From contig NZ_CP094459.1 of assembly GCF_022809715.1 (NCBI RefSeq), positions 2,232,001 to 2,296,000 on the forward strand: DNA of 64,000 nt, in the 5' to 3' direction. The position numbers and the translations under genes are program-made. Shown in pieces: positions 17,427-27,330 of this stretch (positions are counted from its first letter, which is position 1; every line of letters starts with the position of its first letter). The notes under the pieces were generated by a model. That model was not told the origin of the DNA. It did not search any database and was given only the letters and a program-made list of their open reading frames with translations. The stretch comes from Burkholderia pyrrocinia. GTDB taxonomy: Bacteria > Pseudomonadota > Gammaproteobacteria > Burkholderiales > Burkholderiaceae.

Positions 17427-18137
17427 TCAGGTGGATTGCGGGGCGCGCGCGAGGATCGCTTCCGCGAGCGCGAAATCTTCCGGATACGTGACCTTGAAGT
17501 TGCGCAGGCTGCCCTGCACGACGCGCGGCGTGTGGCCCGCCCATTCGATCGCGCTCGCTTCGTCGGTCAGGTCGTGCCCTTCGCGCTGCGCGCGCAGGAT
17601 CGCCTCGCGCAGCATGCCGATGCGGAACATCTGCGGCGTCTGCGCCTGCCACAGCGCGTCGCGCGACTCGGTGCGCGCGATCGCGTCGCCGCCGGCCGGT
17701 ACGCGCTTGAGCGTATCGGCCACCGGCAGTGCGACGATACCGCCGACCGTGTCGTCCTTCAGCGTCGCGACGAGCGTACGGATCAGCTCCGGCGTGATGC
17801 CCGGGCGCGCGGCATCGTGCACCAGCACCCAGTCGTGGTCGGTCGCGCCGAATTCGGCCAGCCCGAGCAGCCCGTTCAGCACCGACGCCTGCCGCGAGCC
17901 GCCGCCGCAGCGGCGCACCGCGAAGCGCAGGCCCGCGAAGCGGCGCGCGTCGAAATGGGAATCGTCGGGCGCGAGGACGACGAGCGTCTGCGCGAATTCG
18001 CTGCACGCGTCGAACGCGGCGAGCGTGTAATGCAGCAGCGCGCGGCCGGCCAGCGTGCGATATTGCTTCGGCACGGCCGAACCGGAGCGGCTGCCCGTGC
18101 CGGCACAGGGAATCAGGGCGAAAAGTCGGGGAGTCAC
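17427..18137 (-). CDS. ispD: 2-C-methyl-D-erythritol 4-phosphate cytidylyltransferase
   Basis: 236 residues. The CTP-binding P-loop is seen as [19 protein letters not shown] (about residues 8-26), with [11 protein letters not shown] near 105 and a C-terminal [21 protein letters not shown] block. IspD makes CDP-ME in the MEP pathway and is directly upstream of ispF. It is divergent from mfd; about 107 bases separate the two starts and must contain both promoters. Confidence 0.96.
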   Translation of the reverse strand: MTPRLFALIPCAGTGSRSGSAVPKQYRTLAGRALLHYTLAAFDACSEFAQTLVVLAPDDSHFDARRFAGLRFAVRRCGGGSRQASVLNGLLGLAEFGATDHDWVLVHDAARPGITPELIRTLVATLKDDTVGGIVALPVADTLKRVPAGGDAIARTESRDALWQAQTPQMFRIGMLREAILRAQREGHDLTDEASAIEWAGHTPRVVQGSLRNFKVTYPEDFALAEAILARAPQST

Positions 18138-18244
18138 GAAAGGAAACGCCGGAAAGGTGAAATCGAGAAGCGGATTTTATAATAGGTCTTTCGTCTCGAC
18201 CGGCGCACCGCGATGCGCCCGTGCACGCCACCCCTGCCGTCCCT

Positions 18245-21200
18245 ATGCCAGATAACGCTTCCACCCTGTCCGCCTCGCCCGTTGCCCGCGTCAAACCCGG
18301 CCAGCGCTTTGCCTTCGACGGCGCGCACGGTTCCGCCGACGCGCTCGCCATCGCCCGTTATCTTGCCGACAACCGCCGGGACGTGCCGCTCCTCGCGGTG
18401 ATCTGCGCGAACGCGGTCGACGCGCAGCGGCTTTCGCAGGAAATCCGCTACTTCTCGCCCGATGCGCGCGTGCGCCTGCTGCCGGACTGGGAAACGCTGC
18501 CGTACGACACGTTCTCGCCGCACCAGGACCTCGTGTCCGAGCGGCTCGCGACGCTGCACGACCTCGGCGAAGGCCGCTGCGACATCCTGCTCGTGCCCGC
18601 CACCACCGCGCTGTACCGGATGCCGCCTGCGTCGTTCATGGCCGCGTACACGTTCGCGTTCGCGCAGGGCGAACGGCTCGACGAGGCGAAGCTGAAGGCG
18701 CAGCTCACGCTGGCCGGCTACGAGCACGTGAGCCAGGTCGTGCGGCCCGGCGAATACTGCGTGCGCGGCTCGCTGATCGACCTGTACCCGATGGGCTCGC
18801 CGCTGCCGTACCGGATCGACCTGTTCGACGACCAGGTCGACTCGATCCGCGCGTTCGACCCCGACACGCAGCGCAGCCTCTACCCGGTGCGCGACGTGCG
18901 CCTCTTGCCCGGCCGCGAGTTCCCGTTCGACGAAGCCGCGCGCACGGCCTTCCGCAGCCGCTGGCGCGAGACCTTCGAAGGCGACCCGAGCCGCGCGCCG
19001 ATCTACAAGGACATCGGCAACGGCGTGCCGTCGGCCGGCATCGAGTATTACCTGCCGCTGTTCTTCGACGAAACGGCCACGCTGTTCCACTACCTGCCGC
19101 AGGACGCGCACCTCGTGTTCACCGGCGATCTCGAAGCGTCGATCCGCCGCTTCACGGCCGATACGAAGCAGCGCCACGCGTTCCTGTCGCACGATCGCGA
19201 GCGGCCGATCCTGGAGCCGCAGCGGCTGTTCCTGTCCGACGAGGATTTCTTCGCGTTCGCGAAGCCGTTCGCACGCGTCGTGCTGCCCGCGCAACCGGCC
19301 GGCGGCTGGGCGACCGCGCTGCCCGAGCTCACCGTCGACCGGCATTCCGACGATCCGCTCGCGTCGCTGCGTACGTTCGTCGAATCGTCGGGCAAGCGCG
19401 TGCTGCTGACCGTCGAATCGGCCGGCCGCCGCGAGACGATCCTGCAGTTGCTCGCCGAGCACCATCTGCGGCCGGTGTCGAACGACCATTTCGCCGGCTG
19501 GCTCGCGAGCGACGAACGCTTCGCGCTCGGCGTCGCGCCGCTGTCGAGCGGCTTCGCGGTGCCGGGCGAAGGCTACGCGATCGTCACCGAGACCGAGCTG
19601 TACGGCGCGCTTGGCCGCCGCGCGGGCCGTCGCCGGCAGGAACAGGCCAGCAACGTCGACGCGATGGTGCGCGACCTGTCGGAGCTGAAGGTCGGCGACC
19701 CGGTCGTCCACGCGCAGCACGGCATCGGCCGCTACATGGGCCTCGTGTCGATGGATCTCGGCGAAGGCGAAACCGAATTCCTGCATCTGGAATACTCGGG
19801 CGACAGCAAGCTCTACGTGCCCGTCGCGCAATTGCACGTGATCTCGCGCTACAGCGGCGCCGATCCCGACAGCGCGCCGCTGCACGCGCTCGGCTCCGGC
19901 CAGTGGGAGCGCGCGAAGCGCAAGGCCGCGCAGCAGATCCGCGATACGGCCGCCGAGCTGCTGAACCTGTACGCGCGCCGCGCGGCCCGCGAAGGCCACG
20001 CGTTCGCGCTCGACCCGCGCGACTACGTGAAATTCGCGGAAAGCTTCGGCTTCGAGGAAACGCCCGACCAGGCTGCCGCGATCGCGGCTGTGATCGGCGA
20101 CATGACGAGCGGCAAGCCGATGGACCGCCTCGTATGCGGCGACGTCGGCTTCGGCAAGACCGAGGTCGCGCTGCGCGCCGCGTTCATCGCGGTGATGGGC
20201 GGCAAGCAGGTCGCGCTGCTGTCGCCGACCACGCTGCTCGCCGAGCAGCACACGCAGACCTTCGTCGACCGCTTCGCGGACTGGCCGGTGCGGATCGTCG
20301 AGCTGTCGCGCTTCAAGACCACGAAGGAAGTGAATTCGGCGATCGCGCAGATCAACGAAGGCAGCGTCGACATCGTGATCGGCACGCACAAGCTGCTGTC
20401 GTCGGACGTGCAGTTCAAGCGCCTCGGCCTCGTGATCATCGACGAGGAACACCGCTTCGGCGTGCGCCAGAAGGAAGCGCTGAAGGCGCTGCGCGCGGAA
20501 GTCGACGTGCTGACGCTCACCGCAACGCCGATCCCGCGCACGCTCGGGATGGCGCTCGAAGGGCTGCGCGATTTCTCGGTGATCGCGACCGCGCCGCAGA
20601 AGCGGCTCGCGATCAAGACCTTCGTGCGCCGCGAGGAGGAAAGCGTGATCCGCGAGGCGATGCTGCGCGAGCTGAAGCGCGGCGGCCAGGTGTACTTCCT
20701 CCACAACGAGGTCGAGACGATCGAGAACCGCAGGGCAATGCTCGAGGAGCTCGTGCCCGAGGCGCGCATCGTGATCGCGCACGGCCAGATGCACGAGCGC
20801 GAGCTCGAGCGCGTGATGCGCGATTTCGTCGCGCAGCGCGCGAACGTGCTGCTGTGCACGACCATCATCGAGACCGGCATCGACGTGCCGAGCGCGAACA
20901 CGATCATCATGCACCGCTCGGACAAGTTCGGCCTCGCGCAGCTCCACCAGTTGCGCGGCCGCGTCGGCCGCTCGCATCACCAGGCCTATGCGTACCTGCT
21001 GGTCCACGATCCGCAGGCACTGACCAAGCAGGCGCAGCGCCGGCTGGAAGCGATCCAGCAGATGGAGGAACTCGGCTCGGGCTTCTATCTCGCGATGCAC
21101 GACCTCGAGATCCGCGGCACCGGCGAAGTGCTCGGCGACAAGCAGTCGGGCGAGATCCACGAGATCGGCTTCCAGCTTTATACGGACATGCTGAACGACG

Positions 21201-21715
21201 CGGTGAAGGCGCTGAAGAACGGCAAGGAGCCCGACCTCACCGCGCCGCTGGCCGCGACGACGGAAATCAACCTGCATGCGCCCGCGATCCTGCCGGCCGA
21301 CTACTGCGCGGACGTGCAGGAGCGGCTGTCGCTGTACAAGCGGCTCGCGAACTGCGAGCACGGCGACGCGATCGACGGCATCCAGGAGGAACTGATCGAC
21401 CGCTTCGGCAAGCTGCCGCCGCAGGCGCACGCACTCGTCGAGACGCACCGGCTGCGCATCGCCGCGAAGCCGCTCGGCATCGTGAAGATCGACGCGAGCG
21501 AAGCCGCGATCGGGCTGCAGTTCGAGCCGAATCCGCCGATCGATCCGATGCGGATCATCGACATGGTGCAGAAGCACCGGCACATCAAGCTCGCGGGCCA
21601 GGACAAGCTGCGCATCGAGACGCGCTCGCCCGATCTCGCGATCCGCGTGTCGACGATCAAGGAAACACTGCGCGCGCTCGCGCCGAAGCAGGGAGCGGCC
21701 GCCGCGGTGCGCTGA
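18245..21715 (+). CDS. mfd: transcription-repair coupling factor Mfd
   Basis: 1156 residues, the normal length. In order: UvrB-like domains (GAHGSADALAIARYL, LLPDWETLPYD), the RNA-polymerase-interacting CarD-like domain (DPVVHAQHGIGRYMGL, about 487-503), the RecG-like translocase with Walker A CGDVGFGKTEVALRA (about 630-645), the DEEH box (IIDEEHRFG, about 732), LTATPIPRTLGMAL, QLRGRVGRS and the C-terminal TRCF domain. Mfd removes stalled RNA polymerase and recruits UvrA. ATG 18245 is preferred over the in-frame ATG at 18221 because it gives the usual family start. Confidence 0.97.
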   Translation: MPDNASTLSASPVARVKPGQRFAFDGAHGSADALAIARYLADNRRDVPLLAVICANAVDAQRLSQEIRYFSPDARVRLLPDWETLPYDTFSPHQDLVSERLATLHDLGEGRCDILLVPATTALYRMPPASFMAAYTFAFAQGERLDEAKLKAQLTLAGYEHVSQVVRPGEYCVRGSLIDLYPMGSPLPYRIDLFDDQVDSIRAFDPDTQRSLYPVRDVRLLPGREFPFDEAARTAFRSRWRETFEGDPSRAPIYKDIGNGVPSAGIEYYLPLFFDETATLFHYLPQDAHLVFTGDLEASIRRFTADTKQRHAFLSHDRERPILEPQRLFLSDEDFFAFAKPFARVVLPAQPAGGWATALPELTVDRHSDDPLASLRTFVESSGKRVLLTVESAGRRETILQLLAEHHLRPVSNDHFAGWLASDERFALGVAPLSSGFAVPGEGYAIVTETELYGALGRRAGRRRQEQASNVDAMVRDLSELKVGDPVVHAQHGIGRYMGLVSMDLGEGETEFLHLEYSGDSKLYVPVAQLHVISRYSGADPDSAPLHALGSGQWERAKRKAAQQIRDTAAELLNLYARRAAREGHAFALDPRDYVKFAESFGFEETPDQAAAIAAVIGDMTSGKPMDRLVCGDVGFGKTEVALRAAFIAVMGGKQVALLSPTTLLAEQHTQTFVDRFADWPVRIVELSRFKTTKEVNSAIAQINEGSVDIVIGTHKLLSSDVQFKRLGLVIIDEEHRFGVRQKEALKALRAEVDVLTLTATPIPRTLGMALEGLRDFSVIATAPQKRLAIKTFVRREEESVIREAMLRELKRGGQVYFLHNEVETIENRRAMLEELVPEARIVIAHGQMHERELERVMRDFVAQRANVLLCTTIIETGIDVPSANTIIMHRSDKFGLAQLHQLRGRVGRSHHQAYAYLLVHDPQALTKQAQRRLEAIQQMEELGSGFYLAMHDLEIRGTGEVLGDKQSGEIHEIGFQLYTDMLNDAVKALKNGKEPDLTAPLAATTEINLHAPAILPADYCADVQERLSLYKRLANCEHGDAIDGIQEELIDRFGKLPPQAHALVETHRLRIAAKPLGIVKIDASEAAIGLQFEPNPPIDPMRIIDMVQKHRHIKLAGQDKLRIETRSPDLAIRVSTIKETLRALAPKQGAAAAVR

Positions 21716-21809
21716 GGGCCGCGGCGATGCTGCACCGCACCGCGCCCGGCGCAGGCGGGCCGGCGCGTTTTTGAGTATGATTTTCCCATTCATCAGACGG
21801 AGTTTTGCC

Positions 21810-23030
21810 ATGTCCACTCTCGACGCGACGGCGCCGTCCGCCGCAACCCAAGGCGATGCATCGCTGGTCAGTCTGCCCTGGGTCAAGCAACTGGTGTCGA
21901 TGGACACGACGAGCCGCGTGCCGAATCTCGGCCTGATCGAAACGGTGCGCGACGCGCTCGCCGCGAAAGGCATCGTTTCGACGATCACGCACGATCCGCG
22001 CGAAGGCTGGGCAAACCTGTTCGCGACGGTGCCCGCGCACGACGGCTCGACGAACGGCGGCATCGTGCTGTCCGGGCATACCGACGTCGTGCCGGTCGAC
22101 GGCCAGCAATGGGACAGCAACCCGTTTGCGCCGGAAATCCGCGACGGCCGCCTGTACGGCCGCGGCACCTGCGACATGAAGGGCTTCATCGGCACGGCGC
22201 TCGCGCTGTTGCCCGAGATGCAGGCGACGAAGCTCGCGAAGCCGATCCATTTCGCGCTGTCCTACGACGAGGAAATCGGCTGCGCGGGCGCGCCGCTGAT
22301 GATCGCCGACCTCGTCAAGCGCGGCGTGCAACCGTCCGGCTGCATCGTCGGTGAGCCGACCAGCATGCGGCCGATCATCGCGCACAAGGGCATCAACGCG
22401 TACCGCTGCTGCGTGCGCGGCCACGCGGCGCATTCGTCGCTGACGCCGAAGGGGCTCAACGCGATCGAGTACGCGGCGCGCCTCATCTGCCACATTCGCG
22501 ACATCGCCGAGCGCTTCCGCGCCGAAGGCCCGTTCGACGAGCTGTACGACGTGCCGTTCACGACCGCGCAAACGAGCACGATCCAGGGCGGCAACGCGAT
22601 CAACACGGTGCCGGCCGAATGCCGGTTCGACTTCGAGTTCCGCAACCTGCCGACGCTCGATCCCGAGCAGATCTTCACGCGCATCGAAGCATATGCGCAG
22701 GAAACGCTGCTGCCGCAGATGCTTCGCGAGCATCCGAATGCCGCGATCGAGTTCTCGAAGATCGCCGCGGCGCCCGGCCTCGACGCGACCGAACAGGCCG
22801 CGATCACGCAGCTCGTGCGCGCATTGACCGCCGACCAGGACAAGCGCAAGGTCGCGTACGGCACCGAAGCCGGCCTGTTCGAACGCGCGGGCATCCCGAG
22901 CGTCGTGTGCGGGCCCGGCAACATCGAGCAGGCCCACAAGCCGAACGAATATGTCGAGCTCGCGCAGCTCGCCGGCTGCGAGCAGTTCCTGCGCAAGTTC
23001 ATCCGCAGCATGTCGGTCGACGCGCACTGA
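21810..23030 (+). CDS. argE: acetylornithine deacetylase (M20 metallopeptidase family)
   Basis: 406 residues from the ATG at 21810, preceded by GACGGAG; an upstream in-frame ATG at 21771 has no such site. M20 features: LSGHTDVVPVDG (zinc His near residue 90), GRGTCDMKGFIG (bridging Asp near 120), YDEEIGCAGAP (general-base Glu near 153) and a dimerisation domain around HAAHSSLTPKGLNAIEYA. ArgE hydrolyses N-acetylornithine to ornithine. The similar succinyl-diaminopimelate desuccinylase is a less likely alternative. Confidence 0.9.
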   Translation: MSTLDATAPSAATQGDASLVSLPWVKQLVSMDTTSRVPNLGLIETVRDALAAKGIVSTITHDPREGWANLFATVPAHDGSTNGGIVLSGHTDVVPVDGQQWDSNPFAPEIRDGRLYGRGTCDMKGFIGTALALLPEMQATKLAKPIHFALSYDEEIGCAGAPLMIADLVKRGVQPSGCIVGEPTSMRPIIAHKGINAYRCCVRGHAAHSSLTPKGLNAIEYAARLICHIRDIAERFRAEGPFDELYDVPFTTAQTSTIQGGNAINTVPAECRFDFEFRNLPTLDPEQIFTRIEAYAQETLLPQMLREHPNAAIEFSKIAAAPGLDATEQAAITQLVRALTADQDKRKVAYGTEAGLFERAGIPSVVCGPGNIEQAHKPNEYVELAQLAGCEQFLRKFIRSMSVDAH

Positions 23031-23090
23031 CTGCCTCCCGCCACGCCGGCCCGCGTGTGCGGGCCGGCCCACTCCGCCACCCGCCACGTC

Positions 23091-24110
23091 ATGTCGACTG
23101 AACAGCAGGGCACTGCCCATACGACGATCGACGGCGAGCCGATTCCGACGCTCGACGAAATCGCCGCGCAGCATTTCGCGTTGTCGCCCTGGGTCGCGCG
23201 CACGCCCGTGTTCGAACGCGCCGACCTGCCGTCCCTCGAGGGCACGCACGTCAATTTCAAGTTCGAACTGCTGCAGGTGAGCGGCAGCTTCAAGGCGCGC
23301 GGCGCATTCACGCACCTGCTCGCGCTCGACGAGGCACGCAAGGATGCCGGCGTCACCTGCGTGTCGGCCGGCAATCATGCGGCGGCCGTCGCGTATGCGG
23401 CAATGCGGCTCGGCAGCAGCGCGAAGGTCGTGATGTTCCATACCGCGAGCCCGACGCGCATCGCGCAGTGCAAGCAGTACCGCGCGGAAGTCGTGCTCGC
23501 GGGCAGCGCATCACAGGCGTTCGATCTCGTGCGGCGGATCGAGGCCGAGGAAGGCCGCTTCTTCATCCATCCGTTCAACGGCTATCACACGATCCTCGGC
23601 ACCGCGACGCTCGGCTACGAATGGGCGACGCAGACACCCGACCTCGATGCGGTGATCGTGCCGATCGGCGGCGGCGGGCTCGCGGCCGGCATGGCGACCG
23701 CGCTGCGGCTCGCGAATCCGCGCGTGCACGTGTACGGCGTCGAGCCGGAAGGCGCCGACGCGATGAGCCGCAGCTTCGCGGCGAATCACACGATCAAGAT
23801 GAGTGCGATGCAGACGATCGCGGATTCGCTGATGGCGCCGCATACCGAGGAATACAGCTACCAGCTGTGCCGGCGCCACGTCGACCGCATCGTGACCGTG
23901 TCCGACGACGCGCTGCGCGCCGCGATGCTGTTCCTGTTCTCGCACCTGAAGCTGTCGGTCGAACCGGCTTGCGCAGCCGCACTCGCCGCGCTGCTCGGCC
24001 CGCTGCGCGAAACGCTGCAGGGCAAGCGCGTCGGCGTACTGCTGTCGGGCACGAACACCGACCCCGGCACGCTCGGCATGCATCTCGCGCACGCGAAACT
24101 GCAGCACTGA
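23091..24110 (+). CDS. threonine/serine dehydratase-like PLP enzyme (fold type II)
   Basis: 339 residues from the ATG at 23091. The PLP lysine lies in SGSFKARGAF (about residues 63-72) and the glycine-rich phosphate loop is PIGGGGLAAGMA (about 189-200); the end has LLSGTNTDPGTLG. These match catabolic threonine/serine dehydratases without a C-terminal ACT domain. The reaction would release ammonia and a 2-oxoacid. Its place 60 bases after argE suggests co-transcription. A GCCGGCCCGC-type hairpin lies between them but has no T-run. Confidence 0.85.
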   Translation: MSTEQQGTAHTTIDGEPIPTLDEIAAQHFALSPWVARTPVFERADLPSLEGTHVNFKFELLQVSGSFKARGAFTHLLALDEARKDAGVTCVSAGNHAAAVAYAAMRLGSSAKVVMFHTASPTRIAQCKQYRAEVVLAGSASQAFDLVRRIEAEEGRFFIHPFNGYHTILGTATLGYEWATQTPDLDAVIVPIGGGGLAAGMATALRLANPRVHVYGVEPEGADAMSRSFAANHTIKMSAMQTIADSLMAPHTEEYSYQLCRRHVDRIVTVSDDALRAAMLFLFSHLKLSVEPACAAALAALLGPLRETLQGKRVGVLLSGTNTDPGTLGMHLAHAKLQH

Positions 24111-24140
24111 CCACACGCCGGGCGCCGGCGAACCGACCTA

Positions 24141-24181
24141 GGGTTATCCCCAGATTATGTTGACAGCCCTGTTGATAACCC
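24141..24181. repeat. inverted repeat GGGTTATC/GATAACCC with two DnaA-box-like 9-mers
   Basis: GGGTTATC (24141-24148) and GATAACCC (24174-24181) are perfect inverse copies. Overlapping them are TTATCCCCA (24144-24152) and, on the other strand, TTATCAACA (24170-24178), each one base from the DnaA box TTATCCACA. TTGACA lies between them. This could be a DnaA-responsive control element for the following gene or a site for another dimeric regulator. Confidence 0.4.
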
Positions 24182-24255
24182 GCCGAACAAGCACGCAAGT
24201 GGTTGAGCGCGCAGCGTTTTGCGCGCACGAAGGTCGTCGGACGCGAAATGAGCAA

Positions 24256-24720
24256 ATGCGGCCGCTATGGGCTGCAATCTGGCGGCGCCGCGCGCGGCCG
24301 CTGATCGCCGCCGCGGCGATTGCACTGCTCGCCGGTTGCGCGGCACCGCCCTCGCCCGTCGCCGACGCGCAGCCTGCCTGCACGCAGCCGGGCGCGAGCC
24401 GGATGTTGCAGGCCGACCTGCTGTTCGGGCGCGATATCGCGGGGCGCGGCCCCGTCACCGATGCGGAACGCGCCGCGTTCCTCGCCGACACCGTCACGCC
24501 GCGTTTCCCCGACGGCCTCACGTACTGGGACACGCACGGCCAGTGGCGCGACCGCGCGACCGGCAACATCACGCGCGAAGACAGCTTCGTGATCCGTATC
24601 ATCGCCGACGATACGCCCGACACGCACGCGCGGCTCACCGCGATCCGGCACGCGTACGCGGAGCGGTTCCATCAGGAGTCGGTCGGCATCACGTTCGTGC
24701 CGGCCTGCGCGTCGTTCTGA
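24256..24720 (+). CDS. DUF3574-type lipoprotein
   Basis: 154 residues from the ATG at 24256. A basic start, hydrophobic LIAAAAIALLAGC and the lipobox Cys (about residue 26) indicate lipidation by Lgt/LspA. The mature domain has MLQADLLFGRDIAGRGPVTD and the EDSFVIRI/ESVGITFVPACASF pattern of the small DUF3574 family, whose function is unknown. The frame is open back to 24157, but the lipoprotein signal fixes the likely start. It is convergent with the PBP1A gene. Confidence 0.75.
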   Translation: MRPLWAAIWRRRARPLIAAAAIALLAGCAAPPSPVADAQPACTQPGASRMLQADLLFGRDIAGRGPVTDAERAAFLADTVTPRFPDGLTYWDTHGQWRDRATGNITREDSFVIRIIADDTPDTHARLTAIRHAYAERFHQESVGITFVPACASF

Positions 24721-24753
24721 TTCCGCGTCTCCCGCTACCTGCCGGCAGCGTGC

Positions 24754-24781
24754 AAAAAAACGGGCGCCCGAAGGCGCCCGT
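24754..24781 (-). terminator. Rho-independent terminator of the PBP1A gene
   Basis: On the minus strand ACGGGCGCC, loop TTCG, GGCGCCCGT is followed by TTTTTTT. It lies 27 bases past the stop of the PBP1A gene. Confidence 0.88.
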
Positions 24782-24807
24782 CGCATGCCGGAACAGCGGC
24801 GTACCGC

Positions 24808-27330
24808 TTACTTGCTCTCGAACATGTCCATGATCTGCTGCTTCTCCTGCGCCGTGACGGGCGGCGGCGTGAGCCCTGCCGCGCCCGCCGAGCCGAGTGC
24901 GTCGTTCGCGCTGATCGCGTTCTCGGCCGGATTGATGTCGACGTTCCCGACGAAGCCGTTGCCCGGCGTGCGATCGGCGTAGTACAGCTCGCCGTCGAGC
25001 GAGGTCAGGCCGTCCGGCATCGGCATCTGCTGCTCCGGCACGCCGTTCAGCGCGGTGCGCATGTAGTTCACCCAGATCGGCAGCGCGAGCTGAGCGCCGA
25101 ATTCGCGGCTGCCGAGGCTCTTCGGCTGGTCGAAGCCCATCCACGCGACCGCGACGAGCGACTGCTGGTAGCCGGCGAACCAGCCGTCCTTCGCGTCGTT
25201 CGTCGTACCCGTCTTGCCCTGCATATCGCTGCGGCCCAGTGCGTTGGTGCCCGCGCCCGTGCCGGCCGTCGCAACCGTATGCAGCAGGCTGTTCATCACG
25301 TATGCGTTGCGTCCTTCGATCGTGCGCGGCGCGGTGCTGCCCGCGATCACCGGCTGCGACTTCTGCAGTGCCTGGCCGCGCGCGTCGTCGACTTCGGCGA
25401 TCAGGTACGGATCGACCTTGTAGCCGCCGTTCGCGAACACCGCGTAGCCGGTCGCGAGCTGCAGCGGCGTCACGAGGCCCGCACCGAGCGCCATCGGCAG
25501 GTACGGCGGCGTCTTCGCGGGATCGAAGCCGAAGCGCTGCGTCACGTACTGCTGCGCATACTGCGTGCCGATCGATGCGAGGATCCGGATCGACACGAGG
25601 TTCTTCGAGCGCTGCAGGCCGGTGCGCATCGTCATCGGGCCGTCCGGCTGGTCGTCGTCCTTCGGCTCCCACGCGGTGCCGCCCGGCACGCTCGGCGGGA
25701 AGTACAGCGGCGCGTCGTTGATGATCGTCGCCGGCCCGAGGCCCTTGTCGAGCGATGCCGAATAGATGAACGGCTTGAACGACGAGCCCGGCTGCCGCCA
25801 TGCCTGCGTCACGTGGTTGAACTTGCTCTTGTTGAAGTCGAAGCCGCCGACGAGCGAGCGGATCGCGCCGTCCTGCGGCGCGATCGCGACGAGCGCGCCT
25901 TCGACCTGCGGCAGTTGCACGACCTGCCAGCCCGTCTTGCCGTCCTTCAGCACGCGCACGACCGAGCCAGGCTTGATGCGCAGCGCGTTGTTCGCGCGGG
26001 GCCCAAGTGCGGCCGACACGAAGCGCAGCCCGGCCGGGCCGATCGTCGTCGTCGCGCCGCCGACGAACTGCACCTCGACCGCGTTCGGCGAGGCCGACAG
26101 CACGACCGCCGACTGCAGGTCGCCGTTGTCCGGGTGATCGGCGAGCGCATCGTCGATCGCCTCGTCGCGGTCGTCGCCGGCCGCGGGCAGGTTGATCGAC
26201 GCTTCCGGCCCGCGATAGCCGTGGCGGCGCTCGTAGTCGAGAATGCCGCGACGCACGGCCTGGTACGCGGCTTCCTGGTCGGCCGAGTTGATCGTCGTCG
26301 TGACGGTCAGCCCGCGCGTGTAGGTTTCGTCCTTGTACTGCTGGTACATCATCTGTCGCACCATCTCGGCGACGTATTCGCCGTGCACCGCGTACTGGTT
26401 GCCCGGCGTGCGCACGTGGATCTCTTCCTTCACGGCCGCGTCGTACTGCGGCTGCGTGATGTAGCCGACCTCGAGCATGCGCTTCAGGATGTATTCCTGG
26501 CGCACCTTCGCGCGCTTCGGATTCACGACCGGGTTGTACGCGGACGGCGCCTTCGGCAGCCCCGCGAGCATCGCCGCTTCCGCGAGCGTGATGTCCTTCA
26601 GGTCCTTGCCGAAATAGACCCGCGCGGCGGCCGCGAAGCCGTACGAACGCTGGCCGAGATAGATCTGGTTCATGTACAGCTCGAGGATCTGGTCCTTCGT
26701 CAGGGCCTTCTCGATCTTGTACGCGAGCAGCATCTCGTAGATCTTGCGCGTGTAGGTCTTCTCGCTCGACAGGAAGAAGTTGCGCGCGACCTGCATCGTG
26801 ATCGTGCTCGCGCCCTGGCGCGCGCCGCCGTGCATCAGGTCGGCGACGCCCGCCCGCAGGATGCCGACGAAATCGACGCCACCGTGCTCGTAGAAGCGGT
26901 AGTCCTCGATCGCGAGCACCGCCTTCTTCATCACGTCCGGAATGTCCTGGAAGCGCACCAGGCTGCGGCGCTCCTCGCCGAACTCGCCGATCAGCACGTG
27001 ATCGGCCGTGAACACGCGCAGCGGCACCTTCGGCTGGTAGTTGGTCAGCGCATCGAGCGACGGCAGTTGCGGCGCCATCACGACCAGCGCGTAGCCGACG
27101 ATCAACGCACCGACGATCGCCAGCGTGGCGAACAGGCCGGCGAACCACAGCGCGACGCGCGAACCGAACGTTCGACGCCCCCCGCCGCCGCTGCGCTGTG
27201 CGCGGCGGCCGTCGTCGCGATGGTCGCGATCGTCGTCATCGGGGTAATAGGCTCCGGACGGTGAACGGCGCAGCGTGTAGTGGGGTTCGTTCCTGTCGGA
27301 AGAAGAAGGTGGTCGTTTGATAATTGGCAT
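24808..27330 (-). CDS. mrcA: penicillin-binding protein 1A, bifunctional peptidoglycan synthase
   Basis: 840 residues. A charged cytoplasmic start is followed by a membrane anchor at about 59-85. The glycosyltransferase family 51 domain shows catalytic Glu142 (AIEDYRFYEHGG), RQGASTITMQVARN and KIYEMLLAYKIEKAL. An OB-like insert follows, then the transpeptidase domain with nucleophile Ser516 in SSFK, the SKN motif (RSKNLVSIRI) and KTGTT near residue 690. It polymerises and cross-links peptidoglycan in the periplasm. It is divergent from pspA across a 443-base gap that contains a striking inverted repeat in its leader. Confidence 0.96.
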   Translation of the reverse strand: MPIIKRPPSSSDRNEPHYTLRRSPSGAYYPDDDDRDHRDDGRRAQRSGGGGRRTFGSRVALWFAGLFATLAIVGALIVGYALVVMAPQLPSLDALTNYQPKVPLRVFTADHVLIGEFGEERRSLVRFQDIPDVMKKAVLAIEDYRFYEHGGVDFVGILRAGVADLMHGGARQGASTITMQVARNFFLSSEKTYTRKIYEMLLAYKIEKALTKDQILELYMNQIYLGQRSYGFAAAARVYFGKDLKDITLAEAAMLAGLPKAPSAYNPVVNPKRAKVRQEYILKRMLEVGYITQPQYDAAVKEEIHVRTPGNQYAVHGEYVAEMVRQMMYQQYKDETYTRGLTVTTTINSADQEAAYQAVRRGILDYERRHGYRGPEASINLPAAGDDRDEAIDDALADHPDNGDLQSAVVLSASPNAVEVQFVGGATTTIGPAGLRFVSAALGPRANNALRIKPGSVVRVLKDGKTGWQVVQLPQVEGALVAIAPQDGAIRSLVGGFDFNKSKFNHVTQAWRQPGSSFKPFIYSASLDKGLGPATIINDAPLYFPPSVPGGTAWEPKDDDQPDGPMTMRTGLQRSKNLVSIRILASIGTQYAQQYVTQRFGFDPAKTPPYLPMALGAGLVTPLQLATGYAVFANGGYKVDPYLIAEVDDARGQALQKSQPVIAGSTAPRTIEGRNAYVMNSLLHTVATAGTGAGTNALGRSDMQGKTGTTNDAKDGWFAGYQQSLVAVAWMGFDQPKSLGSREFGAQLALPIWVNYMRTALNGVPEQQMPMPDGLTSLDGELYYADRTPGNGFVGNVDINPAENAISANDALGSAGAAGLTPPPVTAQEKQQIMDMFESK

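Noticed and set aside
18134..22195. Very long open frame (over 1300 codons) on the minus strand opposite mfd
   Set aside because: It lies antisense to the well supported mfd gene. In such GC-rich, GC3-biased DNA, antisense frames stay open by chance, and its translation is Arg/Glu/Gln/Ala-rich without any motif.
23045..23070. GC-rich hairpin between argE and the dehydratase gene considered as a terminator
   Set aside because: No T-run follows on either strand and the genes are closely spaced, so an operon is more likely.
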